Part shown: one piece after another, positions 1 through 8,164 of the stretch
Layout of the letters: every line of letters starts with the position of its first letter
Numbering within the stretch: position 1 is the stretch's first letter
NCBI GenBank assembly: GCA_905193155.1
Contig: CAJJNQ010000025.1
Span: 1-36,646, forward strand
Source of the DNA: an uncultured Christensenella sp.
GTDB lineage: Bacteria; Bacillota; Clostridia; Christensenellales; UBA1750
Reading direction: 5' to 3'
DNA: 36,646 nucleotides
The notes under the pieces: generated by a model
The model's database searches: none
What the model was told of the DNA's origin: nothing
The model's input: the letters and a program-made list of their open reading frames with translations, nothing else
Translations under genes and position numbers: made by a program

Positions 1-88
1 AGATACTCAGATGTTCTTTTTTCATGGTTTCTACAACCATTCTCTTGAACTCCGGTGTATACCGTTTGTTTGGAATTCCTTTTGGCAT
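1..88 (-). CDS. IS3-family transposase OrfA, N-terminal fragment
   Basis: The ATG is at 88-86 and 29 codons are visible before the window edge. The peptide starts MPKGIPNKRYTPEFK and continues with VVETM, typical of the helix-turn-helix OrfA (Transposase_8/HTH type) of IS3 elements in Clostridia. OrfA binds the IS ends; the catalytic DDE OrfB would follow downstream, normally by -1 frameshifting, outside this window. The start codon lies 61 bases inside the IS terminus, as expected for this group. Confidence 0.8.
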   Translation of the reverse strand, partial: MPKGIPNKRYTPEFKRMVVETMKKEHLSI

Positions 89-95
89 AGCAAAA

Positions 96-142
96 CACCC
101 CACTTCTTAGATAGTATATCATACTGTCTAACAAATGGGGTG
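96..142. repeat. 47-bp imperfect palindrome next to the IS terminus
   Basis: The sequence from CACCCCAC (96-103) to GGGGTG (137-142) folds back on itself: CACCCC pairs with GGGGTG, and TTAGATAGTAT pairs with ATACTGTCTAA with one mismatch. It sits between the terminus and the OrfA start. It could be a transposase-binding site or a hairpin that limits read-through into the transposase gene. The role is inferred. Confidence 0.6.
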
Positions 143-197
143 CAGTTCAAAATCGCAGACAGGGTTCCCTCCTTTTTTATAGCAATAACCGGATTTC

Positions 198-392
198 TCA
201 AACCTTCTGACTGCCTACGTCCCAGACGTGCTTTTCTTTCGCCGCGGCGGCGGTGTTCTGCGCCATCACGCTGACCAGCGCGTGCGGCAGATAGCCTTCA
301 CATTCCTCTGCCGAAAGCGTGAGCTCGGCGGCGCGGGTGATGTTTTCCTCCTACGCCACAGCAAGAAAGTATTTCAGCACACGGATCTCCAT
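198..392 (-). pseudogene. Relic of a LysR-family regulator gene
   Basis: The minus-strand ATG at 392-390 opens with MEIRVLKYFLAVA, the classic first helix of LysR-type regulators. It then hits an in-frame TAG at 353-351 where such proteins usually carry Arg, and continues EENITRAAEL, the next part of the LysR winged HTH. After about 24 codons the LysR match ends and an unrelated sequence (TLSAEECEGYLPHALVS) runs to a TGA at 200-198. The gene therefore has both a nonsense codon and an internal deletion or fusion. It lies between the IS terminus and the pfkA terminator. I do not recognise the C-terminal part. Bases 150-197 hold nothing recognisable. Confidence 0.65.
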
Positions 393-416
393 CCGCTTCT
401 TCCCTTTTTTCTGCCT

Positions 417-456
417 AAAAACGCCCCGGGTGCAAAGTGAAGTGACCCCGAAGCGT
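417..456 (-). terminator. Rho-independent terminator downstream of pfkA
   Basis: The arms are at 421-431 and 445-456 (ACGCCCCGGGT with ACCCCGAAGCGT, containing a bulge and wobble pairs). A T run follows on the minus strand, and a longer T run on the plus strand (456-461), so it may act in both directions. Confidence 0.7.
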
Positions 457-471
457 TTTTTGTTCTCTGTT

Positions 472-1497
472 TTAGCGAGCCAGAATGTCCGCCAGCTCGA
501 TCAGGTGCTTGTCCACGCGGCGCTTCATCGACAGCGCCTTTTCGATTTCCACCGTGACGATGCGGTTCTTGACAATACCAACGCACAGATCGCCCTTGCC
601 ATCGCGAAGGAGCGAGACGGCTTCCTCACCCATGCGGGCGGAGAGAATGCGGTCGGAAGCGGTGGGCGAGCCGCCGCGCTGCACATGGCCGATCACGCAG
701 CCGCGCGCATCGACACGATGGCCGACGGTTTCCGCATTGGCATTGAGCCAGGACGCGATGTAATCCGCGGTAAAGTGATGCATCTTGGGGGCATGATAAA
801 CGCCCTCCGCCATGACGATGATACCGTATTTCTTGCCGCGCGCAAAAGAGGTGCGCAGCTTCTGCACGATGTAATCCAGCCACTGGTTATCGCTCTTCTT
901 GATCTCCGGGATCAGGATGGCTTCCGCGCCGGCCGCGATGCCGGAATGCACCGCGATGTCGCCGCAGCCGCGACCCATAACGTCCACGACGGACACGCGG
1001 CCATGGGAAGCCATGGTGTCGCGCAGCTTGTTGATGCTGTCCACGCAGGTGTTGACGGCGGTATCAAAGCCGATGGTGTAATCGGTGTAGGCCAGGTCGT
1101 TGTCGATGGTGCCGGGCAGACCGATGACGTTGATGTTGCTCTCGTTCTGGATCAGGCGCGCACCGCGGTAGGAACCGTCGCCGCCGCAGACCACCAGGCC
1201 CTCGATGCCGCGCTTGTTCAAGTTGTCATAGCACTGCTGACGAACCGCCGGATCTGTCGCAAACTCAGGCAGACGGGCGGTGCCCAGCATCGTACCGCCG
1301 CGATGAATGATATCACCCACGTCGCCGGCAGACAGCAAACGCATGTCGTCGTTGAGCAGGCCGAAGTAACCGTCCTGCACTCCGTAAACATCCATATCAA
1401 AATACAGCGCAGAACGCACCACTGCACGGATCGCAGCGTTCATGCCCGGAGCATCACCGCCCGAGGTCAGGATTGCAATCTTTTTCTTCTCAGCCAT
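472..1497 (-). CDS. pfkA: ATP-dependent 6-phosphofructokinase
   Basis: Cytosolic glycolytic enzyme that phosphorylates fructose 6-phosphate to fructose 1,6-bisphosphate with ATP. The chosen start is the ATG at 1497, giving 341 residues from MAEKKKIAILTSGGDAPGMN, with AAGGAG 10 bases upstream; an upstream in-frame start at 1560 lacks this. Visible motifs are the TSGGDAPGMN nucleotide loop, CGGDGS (the glycine typical of ATP-using rather than PPi-using enzymes), PGTIDND with the catalytic Asp, TIGFDTA, VMGRGCGDIA and the HVQRGGSPTASDR substrate segment. Length is near the bacterial norm of 320. It lies downstream of dnaE and a small gene in the same direction, an order common in Clostridia, and is followed by a terminator at 417-456. 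Confidence 0.97.
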   Translation of the reverse strand: MAEKKKIAILTSGGDAPGMNAAIRAVVRSALYFDMDVYGVQDGYFGLLNDDMRLLSAGDVGDIIHRGGTMLGTARLPEFATDPAVRQQCYDNLNKRGIEGLVVCGGDGSYRGARLIQNESNINVIGLPGTIDNDLAYTDYTIGFDTAVNTCVDSINKLRDTMASHGRVSVVDVMGRGCGDIAVHSGIAAGAEAILIPEIKKSDNQWLDYIVQKLRTSFARGKKYGIIVMAEGVYHAPKMHHFTADYIASWLNANAETVGHRVDARGCVIGHVQRGGSPTASDRILSARMGEEAVSLLRDGKGDLCVGIVKNRIVTVEIEKALSMKRRVDKHLIELADILAR

Positions 1498-1556
1498 GTC
1501 GTAAAACTCTCCTTTGCGCTTGAGTAATCTAACATTTCCACTCGGTTCGTTCTGTG

Positions 1557-1760
1557 TCAAAAGCCTTTTTCCAGGAAGATTTCGCGCGCTTCCTCCGCCT
1601 CGGAGGAGAGCACCATTAGCTCGTAGTAGTTTTCCTGCTCCGATTTGTTTTTATAAACGGGCTTCAGCTTCACCAGGATGCCTTCGTCCGTCAATTTATC
1701 GGAAAGCCGCTGTGCCTCGCGCTGGCTTCGCGCCATATGGATGACGATCCACGCCCCCAT
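1557..1760 (-). CDS. Small conserved protein, DUF2007-like
   Basis: 67 residues, starting MGAWIVIHMARSQREAQ; the ATG at 1760 is preceded by GGGGGAAG. The pattern (a beta strand, a helix with a run of charged residues, a central LVKLKPV strand, then YYELMVLSSEAEEAREIF) resembles the small alpha/beta fold of DUF2007-type proteins, which have one strand-helix-strand unit ending in an acidic EAEEA helix. No catalytic residues are evident. It lies between dnaE and pfkA, 59 bases upstream of pfkA, and has its own promoter at 1807-1835, which probably also serves pfkA. Function unknown. Confidence 0.7.
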   Translation of the reverse strand: MGAWIVIHMARSQREAQRLSDKLTDEGILVKLKPVYKNKSEQENYYELMVLSSEAEEAREIFLEKGF

Positions 1761-1806
1761 GAATCTTCCCCCCTTCGGCTGGTTGTTGTCCAACCGATTG
1801 TTATTT

Positions 1807-1835
1807 ATTATATCACATTATAAAACAGGTGTAAA
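1807..1835 (-). promoter_or_regulatory. Sigma-A-type promoter for the small gene and pfkA
   Basis: Minus strand: TTTACA (1835-1830), a 17-base spacer, TATAAT (1812-1807). It lies between dnaE and the 67-residue gene, so pfkA can be transcribed independently of dnaE. Confidence 0.7.
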
Positions 1836-1880
1836 TCCGGCCCGAAGAACAGTTTGCGCTTTTTTACCGCTAATTCGGGG

Positions 1881-4800
1881 TTAAGCGATCTTTACGCTGC
1901 CGCCGCCAAGCAGGTTTTCAAGCGCCTTGATCAGCTCCCCGTCGGGCGCAACGCGCAAGGGCAGTTCGTAGACCGTACCTTGAATCACCGCACGCACCAC
2001 CATGCTGCCGGGATGCTCCCGAAGCAGGTTCTGCGCCATTGGCGTTAGCGCGCGGTTCTCGATCTTGAGATACAGCCGCTTCGGACGTTCAGGCGCAAGC
2101 GGCGTGCTTTCTGCGCTGTCCAATGGTCGGATGTCCTCAACCAGCAGCTTAGGCTCCTCATCCTCTCTGAGCGACAGCGTGCCGCGGATCACCACCACCG
2201 TGTCGTTTTGAATCATGCGCGCCAACCGATCGTAGATCCGCGGGAACACCAGGCACTCGATGGTGCCGTAGAGATCTTCCAAGGTGATAAAGCACATCAG
2301 TTTATTGGCCTTGGTGGTATTCATACGCGTTTCGATGATCATGCCGCCGAGGGTGACGTTCATGCGGTCAAATTTTTCCCATTCCTCGTCCTCGGCATAT
2401 TCCTGCAAGACCTGCACCGAGCAGGGCATCTTTTCCAACCGCTCGCGATATTCGTCCAGCGGGTGGCCGGTGATGTAAACGCCCGTCATCTCTTTTTCGT
2501 ATTGCAGCAGCAGCTTTGGACTCATCTCCGGGATCTTCGGCAGCTCCGGGCGCGGCGCTTCCAGCCCCTCGTCTCCAAAGAGCGAGAGCTGGCCGGTAAT
2601 CATGGTCTTGCGGCGGGTCGCCTCGCCGTCCAATATGGATTCATACATCGCCAGCTTCTGCGTGCGGTAGCCGGGAAAATCGTCCATCGCGCCGGATTTA
2701 ATCAGCGATTCGACCACGCGCTTGTTGATGGCCTCGATTTCCACGCGCTCGGCAAAATCATAAAGGTCCTTATAGGGTCGCTCCTTCCGACCGTTCAGGA
2801 TCGCCTGCACTGCGCCCACGCCCACATTGCGCACGGCGGAAAGGCCGTAGCGGATGCTCTTGCCCTCCTCCACGGAGAACTTGGACATGGATTTGTTGAC
2901 ATTGGGCGGCAGCACGGCGATGCCATGCTTGCGGCAATACTGAATAAAGGCGGAAACCTTGGTGGTGTTGTCCTTGACGGAGTTGAGGATCGCCGCCATG
3001 AACTGCACGGGATAATGGCACTTGAGATACGCCGTGCGCCATGCAACCACGGCATAGGCCGCCGCGTGGGATTTGTTGAAGGCGTACTGCGCAAAGGTCT
3101 CCATCTCGCCGAAGATTTTCAGCGCCACGTCCGCGCCGGTGCCCATGCGCACCGCGCCGGGGACGACCACGTTGCCGTCCGCATCCACCGCGCCCTCTAC
3201 GAATACCTTCTTCTCCTTCTCCATTTCGGACTGCTTTTTCTTGGCCATGGCGCGGCGCACCATGTCGCTGCGGCCGAGGGAATATCCCGCGACATCCCGC
3301 ACGATCTGCATGACCTGTTCCTGATAGACCATGCAGCCGTAGGTCACATCGAGCGACTTTTCCAGAATCGGAGAGAGATACTGAACGGAGGACGGGTTCT
3401 TTTTGCCCGCGATGAAGCGCGGGATGGACTGCATGGGGCCGGGACGGTAAAGCGAGATAACAGCGATGATATCTTCCAGATTTTCCGGCTGCAAATCCGT
3501 CAGCACGCGGCGCATTCCTGCGGATTCCAGCTGGAACACGCCGTCGGTATCGCCGCGGCCGAGCATGGCATAGGTCTCCTTGTCGTCCACCGGAATCTTT
3601 TCCACGTCAAAATCCGGGTCGATATCCTGCCGCACCATGGTCTGCGCGTCGTTGATGACGGTCAGCGTGCGCAGGCCGAGGAAGTCCATCTTCAGCAGTC
3701 CCAGATGCTCCACCGTGGTCATAGGGAACTGCGTGGTGATGACGTCATCGTTGGTTTGCAGCGGCACGAACTCATCCAGCGGCTTTGCGCCGATCACGAC
3801 GCCTGCGGCATGGGTCGAGGCATGGCGAGGCATGCCCTCCAGCGTCATGGCGTAGTCAATGAGCTGGTGCACCTGCTCGTCGCCCTCATAGAGCTTTTTG
3901 AGCTCCGTCGAGATCTCCAGCGCCTTTTTCAGCGTCATCTTGAGGTCGCTGGGGATCATTTTGCTGATCTGATCGACCTGCGCATAGGGCATACCCATCA
4001 CGCGGCCGACGTCGCGCACCACCGCACGAGCCGCCATGGTGCCGAAGGTGATGATCTGGGAGACGTGATCCGCGCCGTATTTGCGTGTCACATAGTCGAT
4101 GACCTCCTGGCGGCGCTCATAGCAGAAGTCCACATCAAAGTCGGGCATGGACACGCGCTCCGGGTTCAGGAAGCGCTCAAAGATCAGGTTGTATTTGAGC
4201 GGGTCAATGCCCGTGATGCCCAGCGCATAAGCGCAGATGGAGCCTGCGCCGCTGCCTCTGCCCGGCCCGACCGGTATGCCCCGGCTGCGGGCGTAGCGGA
4301 TGAAATCCCACACAATCAGGAAATAGTCGACATATCCCATCCGGCAGATCATCGAATATTCGTATTCCAGCCGCCTGCCCACTTCGCCGTCGAGCGCGTC
4401 CAGCGAACCATAGCGCGCTATCGCGCCGTCCACGCACAAGCGGTGCAGGTAATGATCGTGCGGCTCGTTGTCCGGCACAGGAAAATCGGGCAAGTGATAG
4501 TTCCCGAACTCAAACTCGACGTTGCAGCGCTTCGCGATTTCGCCGGTGCGGGCGATCGCTTCCTCGAACTGCGGGAAGGCCGCGCGCATCTCCTCTTCGC
4601 TCTTGAGGTACATCTGGTCGGTATCCATGCGCATCCGGTTCTCATCGCTGAGCTTTTTGCCGGTCTGAATGCACATCAGAATCTCCTGCGCCTTGGCGTC
4701 CTCGCGGTGGAGGTAGTGCACATCGTTGGTGCAGACCAGCGGAATGCCCGTCTCCTGCGAGATGCGGATCAGCCCCTGATTGACGAGCTTCTGCTCCCGC

Positions 4801-5327
4801 AGACCGTGATCCTGCATTTCGAGGAAATAGTTGCCCTTGCCCATGATGGACTCAAATTCCAGCGCCAGATCGCGCGCCTCGTCGTATCGCCCTTGGAGCA
4901 GCAGCTTGGGCACGTCTCCGGAAAGACAGGCCGACAGCGCGATCAATCCTTCATGGCGCTGGCGCAGCAGCTCCATGTCGATGCGCGGCTTGTAATAATA
5001 GCCTTCGATGAAGCCCGCAGAGCAGAGCTTGATGAGGTTCTGGTAACCCTGCTGGGTTTCGCACAGCAAAATCAGGTGCGCGCGTCCGCCCGCCGTGCGG
5101 TCGAAACGGCTGCCCGGCGCAACATAGACCTCGCACCCGATCACCGGATGGATTCCCGCCTTGTTGCAGGCCTCATAGAAATCCACCACGCCGTACATCA
5201 CGCCGTGGTCGGTGATGGCCAGCGACTCCATACCCAGTTCCTTGGCGCGATCCACCAAAGGGCCTAAGCGGCAGGCGCCGTCCAGCAGCGAATACTCCGT
5301 GTGCAGATGCAGATGTGCAAATCCCAT
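1881..5327 (-). CDS. dnaE: DNA polymerase III alpha subunit
   Basis: Replicative polymerase subunit of 1148 residues, full length for the DnaE group. Domains in order: PHP domain at the N terminus (HLHLHTEYSLLDG, then ITDHGVMYG); the C-family palm with GPGRGSGAGS near residue 355 and the catalytic pair in MPDFDVDF; LLKMDFLGLRTL carrying the third acidic residue; fingers and helix-hairpin-helix region; then a C-terminal OB fold (VTLGGMI, ECLVFPRIYDRL). The start is supported by AAGGAGG upstream of the ATG. It has no proofreading exonuclease insertion, so it is DnaE and not PolC. The upstream promoter at 5359-5367 is divergent from the ABC operon. No convincing terminator was seen after it; the next gene has its own promoter. 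Confidence 0.97.
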   Translation of the reverse strand: MGFAHLHLHTEYSLLDGACRLGPLVDRAKELGMESLAITDHGVMYGVVDFYEACNKAGIHPVIGCEVYVAPGSRFDRTAGGRAHLILLCETQQGYQNLIKLCSAGFIEGYYYKPRIDMELLRQRHEGLIALSACLSGDVPKLLLQGRYDEARDLALEFESIMGKGNYFLEMQDHGLREQKLVNQGLIRISQETGIPLVCTNDVHYLHREDAKAQEILMCIQTGKKLSDENRMRMDTDQMYLKSEEEMRAAFPQFEEAIARTGEIAKRCNVEFEFGNYHLPDFPVPDNEPHDHYLHRLCVDGAIARYGSLDALDGEVGRRLEYEYSMICRMGYVDYFLIVWDFIRYARSRGIPVGPGRGSGAGSICAYALGITGIDPLKYNLIFERFLNPERVSMPDFDVDFCYERRQEVIDYVTRKYGADHVSQIITFGTMAARAVVRDVGRVMGMPYAQVDQISKMIPSDLKMTLKKALEISTELKKLYEGDEQVHQLIDYAMTLEGMPRHASTHAAGVVIGAKPLDEFVPLQTNDDVITTQFPMTTVEHLGLLKMDFLGLRTLTVINDAQTMVRQDIDPDFDVEKIPVDDKETYAMLGRGDTDGVFQLESAGMRRVLTDLQPENLEDIIAVISLYRPGPMQSIPRFIAGKKNPSSVQYLSPILEKSLDVTYGCMVYQEQVMQIVRDVAGYSLGRSDMVRRAMAKKKQSEMEKEKKVFVEGAVDADGNVVVPGAVRMGTGADVALKIFGEMETFAQYAFNKSHAAAYAVVAWRTAYLKCHYPVQFMAAILNSVKDNTTKVSAFIQYCRKHGIAVLPPNVNKSMSKFSVEEGKSIRYGLSAVRNVGVGAVQAILNGRKERPYKDLYDFAERVEIEAINKRVVESLIKSGAMDDFPGYRTQKLAMYESILDGEATRRKTMITGQLSLFGDEGLEAPRPELPKIPEMSPKLLLQYEKEMTGVYITGHPLDEYRERLEKMPCSVQVLQEYAEDEEWEKFDRMNVTLGGMIIETRMNTTKANKLMCFITLEDLYGTIECLVFPRIYDRLARMIQNDTVVVIRGTLSLREDEEPKLLVEDIRPLDSAESTPLAPERPKRLYLKIENRALTPMAQNLLREHPGSMVVRAVIQGTVYELPLRVAPDGELIKALENLLGGGSVKIA

Positions 5328-5358
5328 GCGGCTTCCTCCTTGGGTTCTCTTATAAAGT

Positions 5359-5367
5359 ATTATAACA
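5359..5367 (-). promoter_or_regulatory. Extended -10 promoter of dnaE
   Basis: Minus strand TGTTATAAT (5367-5359), a perfect extended -10 element, 32 bases upstream of the dnaE ATG. The -35 at the usual distance (TTTTTC) is poor, as is common with extended -10 promoters. Confidence 0.6.
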
Positions 5368-5434
5368 CATTTTGTCCGTCTGAAAAACCATCCGGCAAAA
5401 AAGGCAAAACGGGGTTCTCAAATCGGCTTGTTTA

Positions 5435-5443
5435 TGCTATACT
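5435..5443 (+). promoter_or_regulatory. Extended -10 promoter of the ABC operon
   Basis: TGCTATACT on the plus strand, about 145 bases upstream of the ATPase start. The long leader (about 5450-5588) holds no clear riboswitch or ORF with a ribosome site. The -35 is weak. Confidence 0.5.
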
Positions 5444-5588
5444 TCAACCGTACCATTACGGGTAGTACACCTATTCCAAAAGAAATCCTGTAAAACCCGT
5501 TCGGAGCAGAAACTTTTTACTTTTTTACTCGTCTATCAAAAGGAAAACATTGCCCGCCGAGGCCGGCAGAGCAGAGGGAGGTAGGACA

Positions 5589-6353
5589 TTGGATCCAATC
5601 ATCAGCATACGTGGGCTGAAAAAGACCTACCACGTGGGAGAGGAGAGGGTGCACGCGCTCAACGGCGTCGATCTGGATATTTATCCAGGCGAATTTGTGT
5701 GCATCATCGGCCGCTCGGGCAGCGGTAAGTCCACGCTTCTGAACATGATGGCGGGTTTGGAAAAGCCGACGCGCGGCAGCATCGTTATCGCAGGGGAACA
5801 TTTGGAAAAGATGAACGAAAAGCAGCTGGTCAACTTCCGGCTCGAACACATCGGCTTCATCTTCCAGCAATTCAATCTGTTTCCCTATATGACGGCACTG
5901 GAAAACGTCGCCATGCCGCTGGTCTACCGCGGCGTATCAGCCAAGAAGCGCCTTGCCGCCTCGCGCAAAATGCTTAAGGAATTGGGGCTGGAAAAGCACA
6001 TGAACCACCGCCCCTCCCAGATGAGCGGCGGCCAGCAGCAGCGCGTGGGCATTGCGCGCGCGCTCGTTTCCAACCCGGAGGTCATCTTTGCCGACGAACC
6101 GACGGGCAACCTGGACAGCCGCACGAGCGAGGAAATCCTCGGCCTCATCCAGCAGATGGCCAAGCGCGACAACCACACGCTGGTCATGGTTACGCACGAT
6201 CCGTCGGTCGCCAAGCACGCCGACCGCGTCGTCAACATACTCGACGGTCTGGTGGTGGATATCATCGACCAGCGCGCCGACCATACGCAGACCCCGGCCG
6301 CGACGCCCGAGAGCGTCCCGACGCCTAAAAACACAGAGGAGGAATCCGCATGA
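5589..6353 (+). CDS. ABC transporter ATP-binding protein, MacB/LolD type
   Basis: Cytoplasmic ATPase of a MacB/LolD/FtsE-like exporter or mechanotransmitter. The start is taken as the TTG at 5589 with GGGAGG 6 bases upstream, giving 254 residues beginning MDPIISIRGLKKTYHVG; a further-upstream TTG at 5550 has no such site. Walker A GRSGSGKST is at about 41-49, then the Q-loop in IFQQFNLFPY, the signature MSGGQQQRV, Walker B VIFADEPTGNLD and the switch His in VMVTHD. The C-terminal 30 residues (PAATPESVPTP) are a low-complexity tail that such ATPases usually lack. Its stop overlaps the next gene's start by 4 bases, so the two are translationally coupled. The substrate cannot be read from sequence. 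Confidence 0.93.
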   Translation: MDPIISIRGLKKTYHVGEERVHALNGVDLDIYPGEFVCIIGRSGSGKSTLLNMMAGLEKPTRGSIVIAGEHLEKMNEKQLVNFRLEHIGFIFQQFNLFPYMTALENVAMPLVYRGVSAKKRLAASRKMLKELGLEKHMNHRPSQMSGGQQQRVGIARALVSNPEVIFADEPTGNLDSRTSEEILGLIQQMAKRDNHTLVMVTHDPSVAKHADRVVNILDGLVVDIIDQRADHTQTPAATPESVPTPKNTEEESA

Positions 6354-8164
6354 ACCGCCTGTTGAAACCGCTCGCCGTGGCCCTGGCCCTTGTGATGGTC
6401 ATGGTCATTCTCCCCGTCAGCGTCAAAGCTGACGCTGGCCAGTTGACCTTTGCTAATTCACCAGTCACTTTCAATGAAACAACAATTGATGGCACCAATT
6501 ATATTGTTGTCGATCTGAATGGCAATCTAATGTATAACAATCAACCTCTTGCCAACTCTAATGTTGTCATCCAAAGCGTTACCATTACTGGCATCAACGC
6601 CAATGATGAACACTTTGCTGGTCAGCAGACTGTAAGTCCCACCAAGGTATATCTGATTGTCAATCCTAATTGCCATAACAAAACTCGTTCCTTGACTGCT
6701 GTTATAAAGTATACGGTAAACGGTGTTGATGCACCGGCTGCTTCTCTGGATTTTGGTGCAAAAATTACCAGTGGTATCAGCGAGGATTACAGCAATGGCA
6801 ACGTGCCCTCCGGCACGGATACGGATAAATCCAAGCTGCAATCTGTTTACGACATCACCCTTCGCCCCACAGCAATCGCCAAGGACGGCAGCGACCACAA
6901 GGTCGATCTCCAGCTGCACCTGGCCTATCAGGGGGACAAGAATTTCCAGAATGCGCCGCTTTCCTACTTCCGCATCGAGCCCGTGGTTTCGGGCAAGACC
7001 GAGGAGTTCCCTTTTGAACTGGAATACTCCTCCTACGGCAAGACCATGGCGGATATCATCGTCAAGCGCAATGCGGACGGCGATGTGACCGACACCTACT
7101 TCGACTTCCCCTTCAAGGTCAAGTCCGACGCGGTCAACGGCTATTACCCGATTTCTTTTAAGCTCTATCACCTCTACCAGAACACCAATCTTCAGGAGAC
7201 CCCGCCGGTCGAGACCACCATCACCACCTATGTGGAGATTTCTCACGGCAAAAAGGCATCCTCCAGCAACGGCAGCACCGATCCTTCCATCGACCCCTCC
7301 ACCGCGATTCTGCTGCTGGACGGCTACGAGCTGAACCCGCAGGATGTCACTGCCGGTCAGGAATTTGATCTGACGCTCAAGATCCGCAACACCTCGGATA
7401 AGGCGGTTACGGATGTGAAGTCCACCCTGACCGAGGCCAACAGCACCATCACCCCTGTCAACAGCACCAGCTCCTTCTTCATCGACAAGATCGCTGCGGG
7501 CGAGACGGTGAACTACACCATGCATCTCAAGGCGGAATCCACCGCGGGCATCCTGCCGGTGTCCCTGACCCTGGCCAATGCCTTCGTGCAGGAAAAGACC
7601 GCCAAGACCTCTTCCGATACCTTCACCATCCCCGTCAAGCAGGTGGCCAACCTCTCGCTGGACGCGCCGAACTACTCGGTCGATACCATGGCGGGCGACA
7701 GCTTCAACCTGACGATGAACCTTTACAACAAGGGCAAGTCGATACTCTACAACGTCTCGGTTCGTCTGGAAAGCGACAGCCTGAAGGCGGATGAGAACTA
7801 CTATGCGGGCAACATGGATTCCGGCTCCAACAAGAGCTACGACGTGATGGTTACGCCCGTGGACGGCTTCTCCGGCATGGCGGAGGGCGATATTGTCGTC
7901 TCCTATGAGGATGCGGACGGCAATGTCACGGAAAAGCGCACTCCCATCTCCGTCAACGTCGTTTCCTACGACTACGGCAATGACGATATGGACGGTATGA
8001 CCGAGGACGACATGCCTACCGATGCGATGCCTGAATCGACCGGGTTCCCGTCCTGGGCATGGTTCGTCATCGGCGGCGTTGTGATCGCCGCGGGCGCTAT
8101 CGTCGCAGTCGTCGTCGTGCGCAAGCGCAAGAAGGCGAAGGTGGATGACGATGAAATGGACTGA
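6350..8164 (+). CDS. Membrane-anchored surface protein with NEW3/CARDB-like repeats, ABC-associated
   Basis: 604 residues. A signal peptide (about 1-27, LAVALALVMVMVILPVSV then KADA) leads to a large extracellular part. It has at least two Ig-like segments in the C-terminal half: VTAGQEFDLTLKIRNTSDKA near 340 and MAGDSFNLTMNLYNKGKS near 455, each the pattern of CARDB/NEW3 (COG1361) domains. An acidic linker (DDMDGMTEDDMP) leads to one membrane helix at about 569-590 and a basic/acidic tail. The gene sits between the ATPase and permease and overlaps both, so the protein is probably a partner of the transporter, for example an extracellular adaptor. Bases 6440-6780 (residues about 30-145) have much lower GC (122/300 G+C in 6481-6780) than the later part (69/120 in 7321-7440), suggesting a swapped-in N-terminal domain. 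Confidence 0.85.
   Translation: MNRLLKPLAVALALVMVMVILPVSVKADAGQLTFANSPVTFNETTIDGTNYIVVDLNGNLMYNNQPLANSNVVIQSVTITGINANDEHFAGQQTVSPTKVYLIVNPNCHNKTRSLTAVIKYTVNGVDAPAASLDFGAKITSGISEDYSNGNVPSGTDTDKSKLQSVYDITLRPTAIAKDGSDHKVDLQLHLAYQGDKNFQNAPLSYFRIEPVVSGKTEEFPFELEYSSYGKTMADIIVKRNADGDVTDTYFDFPFKVKSDAVNGYYPISFKLYHLYQNTNLQETPPVETTITTYVEISHGKKASSSNGSTDPSIDPSTAILLLDGYELNPQDVTAGQEFDLTLKIRNTSDKAVTDVKSTLTEANSTITPVNSTSSFFIDKIAAGETVNYTMHLKAESTAGILPVSLTLANAFVQEKTAKTSSDTFTIPVKQVANLSLDAPNYSVDTMAGDSFNLTMNLYNKGKSILYNVSVRLESDSLKADENYYAGNMDSGSNKSYDVMVTPVDGFSGMAEGDIVVSYEDADGNVTEKRTPISVNVVSYDYGNDDMDGMTEDDMPTDAMPESTGFPSWAWFVIGGVVIAAGAIVAVVVVRKRKKAKVDDDEMD

Larger units (their letters stand above)
1..149 (-). mobile_element. 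Terminal fragment of an IS3-family insertion sequence (clipped by window edge)
   Basis: The outer end lies at 149, where the minus strand begins TGAACTGCACCCC, the TG-initiated terminus usual for IS3-family elements. It runs leftwards into the start of a transposase OrfA at 88 and off the window. Only one end is visible, so completeness and the target-site duplication cannot be judged. The element abuts a decayed LysR gene. The family call rests on the OrfA N-terminus plus the terminus. Confidence 0.8.

Noticed and set aside
319..1527. 402-residue plus-strand open frame opposite pfkA
   Set aside because: An antisense shadow of pfkA; the minus-strand protein has all PFK motifs.
2208..5267. 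Long plus-strand open frame opposite dnaE
   Set aside because: It mirrors dnaE codons in a GC-rich gene, is rich in His/Arg/Asp/Ala typical of antisense frames, and has no ribosome site or known motif.
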